Shown here one piece after another: positions 38,270 to 50,604 of a stretch of 64,000 nucleotides of DNA (position 1 is its first letter; every line of letters starts with the position of its first letter). The notes under the pieces are model-generated. The model was not told the DNA's origin and did no database searches. It worked only from the letters and a program-made list of their open reading frames with translations. The position numbers and the translations under genes are program-made. The stretch covers positions 1,874,501 through 1,938,500 of the forward strand of contig JBBBDQ010001186.1 of the NCBI GenBank assembly GCA_037127315.1, written 5' to 3'. Source of the DNA: Ascarosepion bandense. Taxonomy: Eukaryota > Mollusca > Cephalopoda > Sepiida > Sepiidae.

Positions 38270-38690
38270 TACTAATGTTCATCCTATACAAGGGTCAAGA
38301 GCCACTCAAGGTAGAGGATTACGAAGGCAGTTGTTGTGTGAGCACTAAGAGTTAGGGGGAGCAGTTTATAAGGATACAAGAAAAAGATAACCGTTAACCC
38401 TAAACTTAAAGAGGTCAAGATTGTGGAGGTCAGGAAAGTATCTATTGGAAGTTGGTTCCACAAAGTAACAGTTCATGGGAAGAAGCTGTTCGAGTAGAAT
38501 TTTCTTCTTACTGATGGAGTACAAATGATATGAGGGTAGTTTGCCTCCATGTACATGGCATTGCAGGTTTATCTGTTTGGGTTGTTAGAACTAAAGAATG
38601 TAGCTTGTCAGAACATATTTCATGAAACTAGCAATAGAATAGCAAGAGATTTGCAATGTTTTGGCTGTAGAACGGAAGTTGTAGGACAAA
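38270..38690 (-). mobile_element. LINE 3'-end fragment
   Basis: Closely parallels the 3' 420 bp of the LINE relic at 27244-28560, including the same terminal ACATTAGTAAAA and a - strand FFPMNCYF / YFPDLHNLDLFKFRVNGYLF stretch matching that copy's C-terminal tail. Everything upstream of the tail is missing, the usual result of aborted reverse transcription. Confidence 0.7.
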
Positions 38691-40055
38691 AAAAATTATC
38701 AAATTGTTTGTTTCCCATTAGTTAGAATTTTAAAAATAATTCTTTTAAGTTTTTAAAATCTTAATCTTCATTTATTTTGTATCAGTCTTAAAGATAAATG
38801 TCTCTGTTAAAGTTTTTGCTAGTAATTTTTGAAATCATCAGTTTAAAATATTATTGTTAATTAGTTTTGCATGTAACTATTCTTCTTTGGAAAATGAAAA
38901 TGAATGGCTTGATACTGTTTTAATTGAACTTTTCAACCTTGAATCAACACTTTTTGTCTGTATCTGTATTTTTCATTAATTTCTTAGAATAGCTTTTGCT
39001 TTTGAAACATTTGGAACACTTAAAAAAAACTTAACCATAAATTTAAAAATGTCAATGTATATGTTTTGAAAGCCTGAAGTACGTATTTTTATTTCATTCT
39101 GAATTTGAAAAATATCTACGTGATAGATTAATCAATTTCAATGAATAGAATATAATTTTAATTGACTGACAGTCATCAAATGATGAGTTCAACCCAAATT
39201 TCAAATGAGCGTGACTAAGAGTAAATAAAATCTGCACTATCAAGAGACATTTTACAAATAAGACTGAAAACAGAATTTTAACATTCATACTAAATTTTGC
39301 TCCATGGCAAAAATAAATACCTGTAAAATTTTAGAAAGCATACATACTTAATGTAGAAAATGTACACATAACCAAAATATGAATTGAACTGAAATTCTGA
39401 ATGAAAAATAGAAAAAATAACTAATCAAATGAAATAGCTATCTTAAATTTTCTTATTAGTATATTGTAGATTTTTTGAATAAGATAAACAAAAGTAGAAG
39501 CCTGAAAAAATATTAAAGATACAAGTGGCCAAAATGCAAACCAATAAAACATGGTAATCTTTTAAATAACTGACATGAAATTTAGTAAAAATAAATTAGA
39601 ATCCATGTGTTTTTAATGATAAATTTCTTTACAAATTCACAATATCTGACTTGAAAATTCTTAAATTTAAGAGTAGTCATTTTTTAATGTCTTTTAGAAA
39701 TATCTATATGTTCATCCGTTCCTAATTGACAGATGATTGAAATAGCAAAGCATCAGGCAACATTTTCTGTGAGAAAAAGTATGAATGACAAAGTTGATAA
39801 AGAATTCCGAAACAAAATGAGGCTTCAAGCTTTGAATATCTATTGAATTTCAAGTTCACTCTAGGCCTTAAGTGGAACTTCTATAATATGATTCACCAGT
39901 AAAGTTGCTTACAAAAATGTTCAGCTCAGTCTATCACTCAGAGAGAGAGAGAGAGAGACTGACTGACTTTGTTTTAAGTTCTCTAAAAAGTGAATATGAA
40001 AAATGTGGCCAACTTAGATATTAAATCCTAATTTTGAGGGAAAATCTGGGAAAGA
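38691..40055. other. AT-rich stretch, no gene seen
   Basis: Only a short (GA)n run at 39939-39958 stands out. Confidence 0.5.
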
Positions 40056-40341
40056 CTGTAACAGAACTAAAAACAATAGACTTAATCAAAAGCGTATTGT
40101 TTGGCAACTGCAGGAACAATAATGAAAAAAATCCTCATATTGATAATACCCTTAAGTATAACAGAGAATGTTGTCATAAGAGAAAAGGTCATTTTTACCA
40201 GTAATGAAGTTAAATCAGGTTTGGTAGTGAAAGTGAAGCAGGTCTTGCAATTGTAGATAGGAAACTTGTACCTTAGAGAACAGCTTTTAATGTCTGTTTC
40301 TTTATATATAACAAACTATATCAATCTCCTAAAAGAATTGT
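40056..40341 (+). repeat. Direct repeat, upstream copy (LTR-like)
   Basis: Starts TGTAACAGAACT and shares, in the same order, AAAACAATAGACTT, TTTGG-AACTGCA, AGTATAA, TCTTGCA-TTGTAGATA and CT-AAGAATT with the copy at 42340-42655. Similarity is roughly 65-75 percent by eye with several small indels. An LTR pair is one explanation (TG start, about 2.0 kb between), but no primer-binding site or target duplication could be seen. Confidence 0.6.
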
Positions 40342-42339
40342 ATACAAACAGTTTGACTTCAAACTGCTACTGAATTGGATGGTTTGACAAACAGCCAATC
40401 TATAATTTAATGAACTGAAAAGACAAAACTTGGGTGCAGTCTATGCAGCGTGAGAAAATTCAAGTGAGTTTTTCGTATACATTTGACAGAGGAAGCATTT
40501 GTTATTTATGAGAAGTAGATAAAAAATGCCCCCAAACATGAATAAAAAAAATCCATAAGCATGGCTTCCATGACTCATTAGCTTATGAAAATAATTTGCA
40601 ATTAGAATGTCCAAACATGGCTTAGCAATCCCACCACAAAAGTGAACAGCTTGTCATTTGTATTCATTCTGGAATTGCATGGTCCCCATATTGGGGACCA
40701 TGCCCAAACTACTGGCTGAGCCCCAGGTGATATAAAACACTGAAATAGTACTGGAAGGGAAGTAGTTGCAGTAGTTACCTTACAAGTTCCCATTATAACT
40801 GAAATAATCTCTACTAGCAATTAGCATAACAGTATTACCTGCTACAGATATTCTGGCGCCATTCAATTTACAAGAAATTGCGTGCACTAAGGTGATGGTT
40901 ATCCACAAGCAGCATGTAATGAAGTGTGATATTTCTGATGTAGTTAAGTGGGCCACATTTCTTCAGAGTACCAAGGAATGAATATGTCAGCACCAGTCTC
41001 CTGTTCATGCAAGATATGAATGAGGCATTGATATTGATTATTCTCAATCGTATTTAAGCAAATCAGTTTGTTACTCTTAACAAATGAAGAAGGTAAATGT
41101 ACTGATGGTGAACAGAAAGACTCTTAAGTGCTTTAGAATTGGAAATGATAAACTTGTTATAGGCAGTATGGATCCCGTTAATGTTACTCTTTTGACCTTA
41201 GGTTCCAAGCCATTAAAGAACTAGGCTGAGTTCAAATAACCTAGTCTGGCAACTGTATGCAAGGCCATTAATAAACCTGATTTTCAGTGTCTAATTTGAC
41301 TGAAACACCATCTTGATTGTAGTGGTTGAATGTCTAGGGCAGTTTACTATAGTGAATCAAGATGTTCCTTATCTAAACAGGTTTGGGAGGAGTTTAACTG
41401 GGAACTGCAAGTATGATTGAACAATGGTTAGCTACCTCCATATCTCAAAGAAGAGCTCTGTCTACCAAAGTGCATCCCATGATCGATTATTGAGAGCTCA
41501 ATAGGTATGTCACTGTGTAGGCAGAAATTAAGAGAGTGGCAGCAGCAAGAATCTAATGTCTCAATAATTGATTTAACAAGTACCTACATACATACAAACC
41601 ACTGTGGTTGTTCTAAAAATGATGTTTAAAGGGAAAATGTAGTGCCTTGTCAGGTTTGGGTTTTGACTTTGTCACATCATTAATAATGAGATTAGTTGTC
41701 AAAATGAATCCATCTAGAACATGACGCATACCTATATTGAAATCACTTTTGTCAATGAAACTATGGTAATCACAGTGTGTATCAGAAGACATTTAGAAAG
41801 ACACAAACAGTGTGTAAGGACACAAGTAATTGGAGGATAGTTCTTGAGTATTGAGTTTTACCAGTTTGGTTGAGAATATAATAAACTTTGATGGAAGTTA
41901 ACCTTTAGGAATCACTAGTTGTATCATCATTTTATTCTTGGAAAGTGCAGGGTATTTGCTTGTGTGCAACAAGCCCATCATTGCTTATGTCTGTTCAAAT
42001 TTAAGATGGGAAGAGTGATTGGGATTAAAGGTTCACTCAGTATTGGTCAGTGGGATACCATGTCCTGTGAAGGGCAATCATCATGTTTTTGAAGCAGGTA
42101 CAATAATGAGTAAACACAATTATGAATCAATATGAAGTGAGAGAGCGATCAAAATTGAATTAAGTGCATCTGACAACTCTTTACAAGCAGATGATTCAGT
42201 ACAACTGATGACTCCTCCAAAGATGATTCATCTGGAGCCTGCTTACTTATGAAGTAGCATTAAGCAGAAGAGACCAGCCCCATACTGTCACCTCTGATGA
42301 AGAGACCATGAGGAAGTATGATGGAAGCAGTGGAAATGA
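40342..42339. other. Interval between the direct repeats, content unidentified
   Basis: Less AT-biased than its flanks and free of long microsatellites, as expected of a decayed element body, but every frame on both strands is closed by frequent stops. The longest open run is 72 residues on the - strand at 40602-40820, without known motifs. I found no convincing protease, reverse-transcriptase or integrase motif. Confidence 0.4.
40677..40703. repeat. Perfect 12-bp inverted repeat with 3-nt loop
   Basis: GCATGGTCCCCA, TAT, TGGGGACCATGC: all twelve pairs are Watson-Crick and GC-rich, in sharp contrast with the AT-rich background. Confidence 0.9.
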
Positions 42340-42655
42340 ATGTAACAGAACTGAAAACAATAGACTTATTGATTGACATCAAAAGAAACACTTTGTAGAT
42401 TATACATGGTTTGGTAACTGCAATAATAATAATGATGATGATGATGATAAATACTTTTATTTGTGGCATTTGAATGTTGACGGCATCCTTCAGTATAAAA
42501 GATAACACTAACCTGTGAGAAGGCACCATTTTCATTAGTGGTTAAAGCAAATAGTCTTGCAGTTGTAGATATGAAGCTTGCAACTGGAAAAATGACCTTC
42601 AATTTTTTTCTATGGTATATAGCAGTTGACAGATATTTAAATTTTCTCAAGAATT
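42340..42655 (+). repeat. Direct repeat, downstream copy (LTR-like)
   Basis: Starts TGTAACAGAACTG and matches the copy at 40056. It carries insertions relative to that copy, including an (AAT)n(GAT)n run at 42421-42449. The 20 bp just upstream are purine-rich (GGAAGCAGTGGAAATGAA), as a polypurine tract would be in the + orientation. Confidence 0.6.
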
Positions 42656-43281
42656 ACCTCATAAAATCACACACACACATGCACACAGAGAAAATGCCAA
42701 AATAAAATTAAAATTTCTTAATGATGTTTTCCTTGAAGGAACTTCTTCATACCAAAATCATCACTAAGTAGTTTCTGAATTTTACAGTTGTTTTCCCACT
42801 ATTATATCTCAAACTCAATGACATGAAAAGGTCATTACAAGCTAAGGGTGAGGTGCAGGGGGCTGTGGAACCTGTGGGCACATTCCCCACTAAGGGTCCC
42901 CTCCTTGGTTTTCACAGACCCACAAAGTTGAATTAAATCAGTTTGGTATATAAAATTAAAAAAAAAAAAAGAAACTGAGATATTGCTGCAAAGTGCATTT
43001 GTATTCACTCATACGGTATAAGTAGTAGTGAGGAAGCAGTTTTCTTTCTTACATTGGAGAAGAATTTGAATAGACCTTACTGATATTAAAATTGACTTTC
43101 TGTTTGGTCTTTGTGGATAGGTTAAACTCAATACTGCTACTGTAAAAGATATGGAATGGGATAAGGGACATATTTATTAAACTTATTAAATTAGTGATCA
43201 TGAAAATGATACTGCAGACTGCAAGTTTGAGGCTCCTGCACTATTAGTTTGATATTATATAATCATATCTTTTATACATAT

Positions 43282-43282
43282 T

Positions 43283-43331
<49 letters not shown>
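43282..43331. repeat. (GT)n(AT)n microsatellite
   Basis: About 9 GT units followed by about 15 TA units. Confidence 0.95.
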
Positions 43332-43332
<1 letters not shown>

Positions 43333-45004
43333 GTTACTGATGATACATTTATATAGTTACTTTCACTAATTTACTGAATAAACAGCATAGTATGAAGAAA
43401 AAAGGCCCTAAACTTAAAAAAAAAAAACAAAGAAAAGCAAAGTTTTTCCATCAAAATGTTTATCTTTAAAAGGAAAGATCAAAGTATTTTTTAATTATTT
43501 GAAAAATTTTTTTAATTTTTTCTAACATGTTCGAAATTCTAATAAGATTTTGTTTTGATTTTAGTTAGTGAGTAACCACATCATTACAAGAGTTTACAAT
43601 GGAAAATGCAATATTACATAACTCAGTTTTTTCCAGTGAAAAACACATTAATTTGAAAATTCTTGTGAAAATTGTCCAATTTTCATGAAACCTTCAGGAC
43701 TTATTCACAAATTAAAGAATTTTTTAAAAAATTCTTTGTAAAACAAAAAAATATATTTTTTTTTACATCTGTTACCCCCCTTTCTTTCCTTTTCAAGAAA
43801 TTAAATTTTTTTAAAAAATTTGTTTTATTAGTTAAACACAGGACTCATCAGGAAATGCAAATCATTTATTTTTTCAAACATTTGGCTTTTTTAATGAAAA
43901 TCTTCTCTGAATAGTGAAATAAAAAATGCAATAAAACTATGACATTGCTTAATTAGGTAAGTTTTTAATTGTTTTTATAAATAATATATATTAAGGACAT
44001 TATAGACTGAAGAAAGATTTTTTGATGAATAATGAAGTTTTAAAAGAATTGTTTTCATTTTTTTTCTTTTTTAATTATAATTTATAAAATTTTAAAATTA
44101 AAAAAAATTTCTACAAAACCTTGTGATCATTAGGTTATTAAGTTATTAAATAAAGACAATATTTACTAATTGGAAATTGAAATGTTTAATACAAGCCACC
44201 ATATTTTCAAAATAATTCTTTTATTTTTTTGTTTATTTGAAATTTTTTTTTTTACACGGTATTTTCTGTATTACATTAAAAGTTCATGTGTTTCACAGTT
44301 TCTTCCCCTTACAGGAAAAAAGTTTGGATAATTATGTTAATTCTGGTCAACCATACTTAGCTTATCTGTTTATCATCACACATAATCATTTATGGAAAAA
44401 GTCAGAAAGATCAATGCTTCATGATTAAGAAATAGTTTTATTCTAAATTTCATGTTATAAATAAGTAATACTTGTGTAAATCAGATTGATTTACATTTAA
44501 ATTTGCTAATTTTCCAAAAATAATGTGTCACATATATATATTTTATTTTTGCAAGATTTTTAAAACCAAGACATGACTTTTGTTTACAAATGTGTCAATT
44601 GCTCAAAAATGGCTGGAAAATATCAATTTTTTAAAATCTCAAAATTTTAGATTCCAATCAATATAATTTCTGATTGAAATACATCAGAGTATTTTGCTTA
44701 CTTGAAATAGTGAATTATTTGGCTTTCAATTTAAAACTAAAATAAAAGTTTCAAGAAAACTTGAATTTTTAAAAATGAAAAAGTTAGGTATTGAAAATGA
44801 GTGGAGGTACTTACATTTATAAGTAATCATTATTTTTTTGCCACTAATTAAAAAGAATGTAGAAGCTTTGATAACAGTTATGTATTTGTTGTAAAATTTA
44901 ATTTAGGTACAAATAAAAATTATTATTTACAGAAAATGAAACAATAGTCATAGTTCTCTTTTTTGAAACCCTTATCAAATTATACAGTTTTCCATTTTCA
45001 AGAC

Positions 45005-45085
45005 TTTGCCACCTCAAGTCAAGAGAGCCCAACCAGCAATGCTTTTTAACCAATAATGTTGATGGGTTCAGATCCCCACAAGGGT
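45005..45085 (+). repeat. Degenerate tRNA-like (SINE-derived) segment
   Basis: A GGGTTCAGATCCCCA block at about 45065-45079 resembles a tRNA T-arm/B box. A CTTTTTAACC segment about 25 nt upstream resembles an anticodon arm, and CTCAAGTCAAGAGAGCC a D-arm/A box. Stem pairing is poor, so it is not a working tRNA gene; it is more likely the head of an old tRNA-derived SINE. Confidence 0.3.
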
Positions 45086-45605
45086 AGTTGTGTGAAAGTG
45101 AATATAATGAACTCATGCAGAATGGCAAATAATGAAAAGCTAAAAACTATAAAATTAATGACAATTGAAATTTTCTTTCTTCACATACTCACAACATTTT
45201 TCTCTATATTTCTTAATTACATTTATTTCATCTTTAAATATATATTGTTCATTATAATGACCATTCTCTAACACCATTTAAATGTAACTGAATTTTTTTA
45301 TGATTTAAAGTATTCAGTATATCATCATTATAATGAAAGTAATCACAAAAGACTTTTTTAAATGATTTTGTTGTTACCTTTGTAATATTCCTGCTAAAAT
45401 CCAAGAGAAAGTCCTTGTGTACATTTTTAATGTTTTAAAAAAGACTGGCATTTGTAAAGCAGAGAAGCCCCCAAAAATATAATTCATTTTGTATCACTGA
45501 ATTCTGAAGTTCTTATAAAACTAATATCAATAGTGTGCATAGTTGCTTATAGCAATGTTATTTCAATAATAAAATTTAAAAACAGTTTTTCAACTATAAA
45601 TAAAA

Positions 45606-45633
45606 TACTAACTTTTCTTACTTTTTTGCTCAG
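45606..45633 (+). promoter_or_regulatory. Branch point and 3' splice site before the first coding exon
   Basis: A perfect TACTAAC (45606-45612) is followed by a pyrimidine-rich stretch and CAG at 45631-45633. The branch A lies about 22 nt from the acceptor. This shows that the exon beginning at 45634 is internal and that the transcript starts upstream. Confidence 0.75.
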
Positions 45634-45698
45634 GTGTGGATTACTGCTGGAGATTTGTGTCTCCAAATATAGTCCATGCGTGAAGGATACATATCACC
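45634..45698 (+). other. 5' UTR part of the first coding exon
   Basis: 65 nt between the acceptor and the start codon. The frame of the main ATG is closed by TGA at 45681-45683, so the protein cannot extend further upstream in this exon. An upstream ATG lies at 45676 (listed separately). Confidence 0.75.
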
Positions 45699-45720
45699 AT
45701 GGAAGGAATGGACATGTTAA
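45676..45720 (+). promoter_or_regulatory. Upstream ORF overlapping the main start codon
   Basis: An ATG at 45676 opens a 14-codon frame (MREGYISPWKEWTC) that ends with TAA at 45718-45720, beyond the main ATG at 45699 and in another frame. Ribosomes that use it would pass the main start. The main ATG has the better context (CACCATGG), so leaky scanning past the upstream one (GTCCATGC) is plausible. A translational brake is inference. Confidence 0.5.
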
Positions 45721-47492
45721 GAATGCACATGATGGAAAAATGTACTGGTGCTCAGAAGAGGAAACAGATGTCTCGACGTTACCAACCACGACCAAAACTA
45801 ATGTATGATGATGATGATGATGCTACCCCACTAAATCTCTCCATTAATGACTCTAATTCTCATTCAATTTCATCAACAAATACAGTTAAAAAGGAGACTG
45901 AAGACAGTTTGACATTCTCAACAGTTTCGTTGACTAAAGTGCAGTCTAGCACAAACTCTGCTGTGATTACTGGTAACCATTCTATTGGACATGAATCCCT
46001 GAAACCTTGGAGTGAAAATGGCTGTGATATTTCTACAAAGGTTTCTCCTTCCGGTGATTCTCCAAGGAATTCTATTCAATATACTCAAACCAACGATCCA
46101 TCTAAAGAGATACCAAAGTATCGGAAACCACACAAGCACACCATTGAATCCTTACTGGAAGAAGAGAAACCACATCTAAAATCAGATAGTTATCCCCACA
46201 GTCCAGATGTTCCCCAGAAATTTGATAGGTATGCTGTCAGCACGGACCATAACAAAAAACTGACTGTGATTTTACAGAAGATCACTCCTCGAGATGACAG
46301 CAGAAATTTGATGAAAGAATCTGAGGTGGTCAATTCTCTGGCAGTTCCTCTTATTGGGCACACTTCAATCCCTCTTGATGAAACAAAGACCTCACGTTAT
46401 GAAACCCGTGGACACAACCGTAAAATGATTCATCCAATTTTATATTTCAGTGATTCAGATGATGATGAGTTTCCTCCAGTGTGGAACTCACGTCGGGGTA
46501 AAAAACGTAAAAAAAGAAGCCTTCCTAAACCAACAGGAATAAAGAAAAGGCCAAGCATATTGAAGACAGATATTCCAAAGAAAAAACCTCAGAAAACTTT
46601 AGGTACACCAAGAAAAAAGTCCAAAAAACGAACTGAATTTAGGTTACGGCCCTGCATCAAACTTCCAAAGATAATAAAGGCTCATTGCAAACTTTGTGAT
46701 AAACCGTTCCGGACAATAAGTACAATGAAGAAACATTTGCTCATCAAACATAATTTGTCTTCACATTCACAGCTGGCTATCAGCAAATGGCTATGCAGCC
46801 ACTATGGCTACTTGCAGTACTTCTATAGAATGATGGCTGTTTATCATCTGCCCAACCTTAGGAAACAGTATACATGTTTGAAGTGCCAAAGAATATTTAA
46901 GCGCTATAGCATTCTTCGCCTGCACTGTAAGAAAGTTCACCTAATGGGCAGGCCAGCATCTCTAACCTCTTGTCTACGCTCTAGAAGATTCTTTAGAAAG
47001 AAGATATTGATGCCATATTGGAAGAATCAAAAGAAAGAGTACAAGAAACGTGGCCGTAAGCCCAAACCTCCTTACTTGAAAGGTTATAAGAAGCGAGAGT
47101 TCCGATGTCCAATTTGCCTCAAGTACATTGCGTCCAACAAGACACTTGTGGTGCATCTTTTGCGTGTGCACTCATTAAAAGAAGATGAAATTTCTTGTAG
47201 TGTCCTGCAGAATTTGAAGTGTGTGGAAACCGATTGCAATTTTGAAGGGAAGTCTTTGAAGTCACTGTCAGATCATGCTCGCCAAGTTCATCCAAGTGTA
47301 CGACATTTTTGTCCCTACTGTAATCGGGGCTTCTACCTGGAATTTCTGCGAGATAAGCATGTACTTATGAAGCACAAATATCGAGAGCAGCTTCTGAAGT
47401 TTGCCTGTAACCATTGTGGTAAACGCTATCTACGCCGATGCCATTTAAGGATGCACCAGTACTCGAAGCACTCTATACCACATAATGTCCAA
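45699..47492 (+). CDS. Zinc-finger gene, coding exon 1 (residues 1-598)
   Basis: Carries the acidic/PLNLS N-terminus, the basic cluster and fingers 1-6. It ends CAA before a GTAAGT donor at 47493, phase 0. If the donor is not used, the frame runs on 26 codons to a stop at 47573, which would make a six-finger short form. The finger that starts at Cys 508 has four residues between its cysteines instead of two. Confidence 0.93.
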
Positions 47493-48304
47493 GTAAGTAT
47501 TTTTGATAGAAATCTTAGTTTTAATTCTGCAAGCAAAAAGATATTTAACAAGTTTTATTTTTATGACATGTAAAGAAAAAGAACAAAAGTTTTGTTTATA
47601 TATATATATATATAGGAAAGAATAACAAACTCGTAAAGATGGAGAGGATAATCCAAAAGATTTTATTTAATTAATATAAATTATTAATTAGATAAAAATG
47701 AAGAGCTCACTAGATATCCAGAGCAATATAAAATATTAAGACAAAAACTCAACACATAATTAAACGGTTTCTAATTCCAGAATTTATTTTAGCAATGTTA
47801 AAAAAAAATAATTTACAATTCCCTCCTCCAGACCATTGGAGAATAAATAAATAATAATTTCACTCAGAATATTTAAAAAAATATTTTTAACAGAGGAAGT
47901 GGATCTTGTATCATTTAAAATGGAAATAAACTAAGAATAGATACATCAAATTACATATATAGCACAATACATACATCAAATTACATATATAGCACAATAC
48001 ATACATTAAATCACACATACACAAAACAAATCTTATGAGAAAATACACACAAACACACACAAAAAAAAGAATAGACAAATGTAAAAAAAAAACAGATAGA
48101 ATATATATATACATTAAATCACACATTATATAAAAATTTGTCAAGAATATATATGCACACAAAATAAAGGTGAAAAACAGGAATAGACATATACAATATA
48201 AGCCCACAGACACAAGCCTCTAAAAGGACAAAAGGGGGATAGGAAGAGAAAAGAAAACCGATAATACACTTACACTGTTTAATTATGTGATGAGTTTTCC
48301 TCTC

Positions 48305-48352
<48 letters not shown>

Positions 48353-50604
48353 ATATGTTTGGTGGTACAAAACTTCATACCACCATGAAAAGGAGATTAA
48401 TTCTTCCCTTTATTTTTTTATGTTTTGGTGAGCAGAACTTCCCCTGGTTTTTTTTTACAAAAATGTAAAATTAACCTAATTAAGACCTTTACTCATAAGG
48501 CTCTAAAACTAAGTTGGCTGATGAACCCAGGCTTATTACTACCATTCTCTGTAATAATACCTATCCATTGGATGTTGTCCAATCGGTAGGTAATTAGGAA
48601 TAAGGTTTTGGAGTTCATTAAAGTTAAACCAGCTACAGTACAAAGATGTCCCATGTACTTGGGCCTCCCTTGGCTGCGTTCTGTCAGTGATGGGTTTCAG
48701 TTGCAGTTTGACTCTGATACTTTGCTGCCAATACTTGTGTAGTTTTTTCAGCTAAACCTGTCTTTTTTTCTACACGGAAGGATGTTCTCCCCAACACACC
48801 ATGATAGTTTCTTGATTTATTTGTTTAAATGTCTTTGTGAATTGCACTACATAGAGAGAACTACTCAAAGACTAGATGCCAGAATTAAACAACAAAATAC
48901 CTACAAAAATTTGTAATTTGAACTATTCTTCATCAGACAGGCTGACCAATACATACAGATTTTCTATTGTAGAACACCTTATAAATAACCATAATTGTGC
49001 TGCTAATTTTAGTGTGGATGCATTTTCTATCTTAAGTATGTCTCACTCTAGTTACCACCTCAACATGTTGGAGGCAATCTATAATCAATCTTTAAAGCCC
49101 TTACTGTGTAAACAGAAGGAGCATATATTTGGCCTCCAACTTATTTCCATTTAATTTTTTTCTCTCCCTACATCTTGTCCATTTTCTTAAGACGATAATT
49201 GTTTCTTTATTAAATTCAATTTAGCTCTGTTGATCGAAGCTCGAAACTGGTTAGCTAGTCCATTTTTTAATTTTATTTTTTTAAATATTATCAACATTAG
49301 TGGTTATAATAAATATTTTTGTCCATTTATGGCGGTTAAATATTAGGACTTTGAATAAGTTCTTGCTGATTTTTTATGAAAAGCAATGTTTCATTTACAA
49401 AAACTAGTAAGAAGCATGCCACTGAAAGTATTGTTCATTGCTAGCCTCTACTTTCCCCATCTTTCTGGTAGCATTTGAATTCCATGTTAGAAAAATGACA
49501 CATCTTTTGAGGCTAACCATTTTTTAGCATCTTCATAAGAATGAAAGTGCTGCTCAGCCAGGCCATGTGTCATCGATTGGAACATGTGATAATCAGACTG
49601 GGCAATGTCTGGTGAATACAGTGGGTGGGGTAGGACTTCCCATTTAAGTGTTTCCAAGTAGTTTTTCACTCATTTTGCAACATGTGGCCAAGCATTGTCA
49701 TGTTGCAAAATCACTTTGACATGTCTGCTCATATAGCGAACGTTTTTTCTTCAATGCACAGCTGAAATGCATCAATTGTAGTCAGTAGCAATCTTCTGTG
49801 ATGATTTTGGTCAGTTTGAACAATTCATAATAAACTACACCCACTGGTCCCACAAAATGCAGAGCAGAAGCTTTGAACTTTGGATTTGCTGCCAATGTTA
49901 ATGCATGTAAAGGCTTAACCCATGATCTTCTATACTTAGGGTTATCGCAGTGTACCCACTTTTCATCACTGGTCATGATATGATGCAAAAAAAAAAAACC
50001 TTTCCTTTTCTGTTGTTAAAGCAGCTGTTTACACGTGACAAGACACCTTTCAATGTCTCTCAGCTTCAACTTGTACGGTATCCAATGTCTTTTCTTTTGA
50101 ATCATTTCTAATACTTTCAAAAGTTTTGAAACTGTTGTGGGATCAACTCTTAATGATTCTGCAAATTCATATTTGCGCCTGACATGAGTCTTCATCAAAT
50201 AATGCCTCCACTTCTTTATTTTCAAACTTTTTCAGTGTGCCAGATTATTCTTTATCTTCAAACATCAAAATCATTATTTTTGAAGTGTCTAAACCAATCT
50301 CTGCATGTTGTTTCCAACAGAACATGATCATCAAAAGTCTCAACAAGAATTCTGTGTGCTTCAGCTGCAGATTTCTTTTGAATAAAGTAATGCAGTAAAA
50401 TTTCTTGCAAATACATTTTTGTTAGCACAAAATCTGATATGTTTAACACTGAAAAACTAAGTTATTTACATTTTGTTCAAATAACATACACTGAATTTAG
50501 AGCTTGCATATAGTACTTTGTTATAGATGCATTAACATCTGAAAATTCATGCACACAGTTCTGGGAATGCCATCTGTCAAAAAACAGCGAGAATTTATTC
50601 AAGG

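Larger units (their letters stand above)
42656..45604. other. AT-rich intron-like stretch upstream of the first coding exon
   Basis: No gene seen. A GC-richer patch at 42840-42915 and a (GT)n(AT)n run at 43282-43331 occur. Confidence 0.45.

Noticed and set aside
42366..42650. 94-residue - strand frame with a His run
   Set aside because: The His run is a (GAT)n microsatellite inside the direct repeat; no motif elsewhere.
45533..45808. 91-residue open frame overlapping the zinc-finger start
   Set aside because: Begins inside the intron and runs in another frame through the true coding exon; the splice acceptor at 45633 interrupts it.
47911..48370. Hydrophobic - strand frames of 83-100 residues that look membrane-like
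   Set aside because: Made by AT/CA microsatellites and a 30-bp tandem duplication; no start context or family match.
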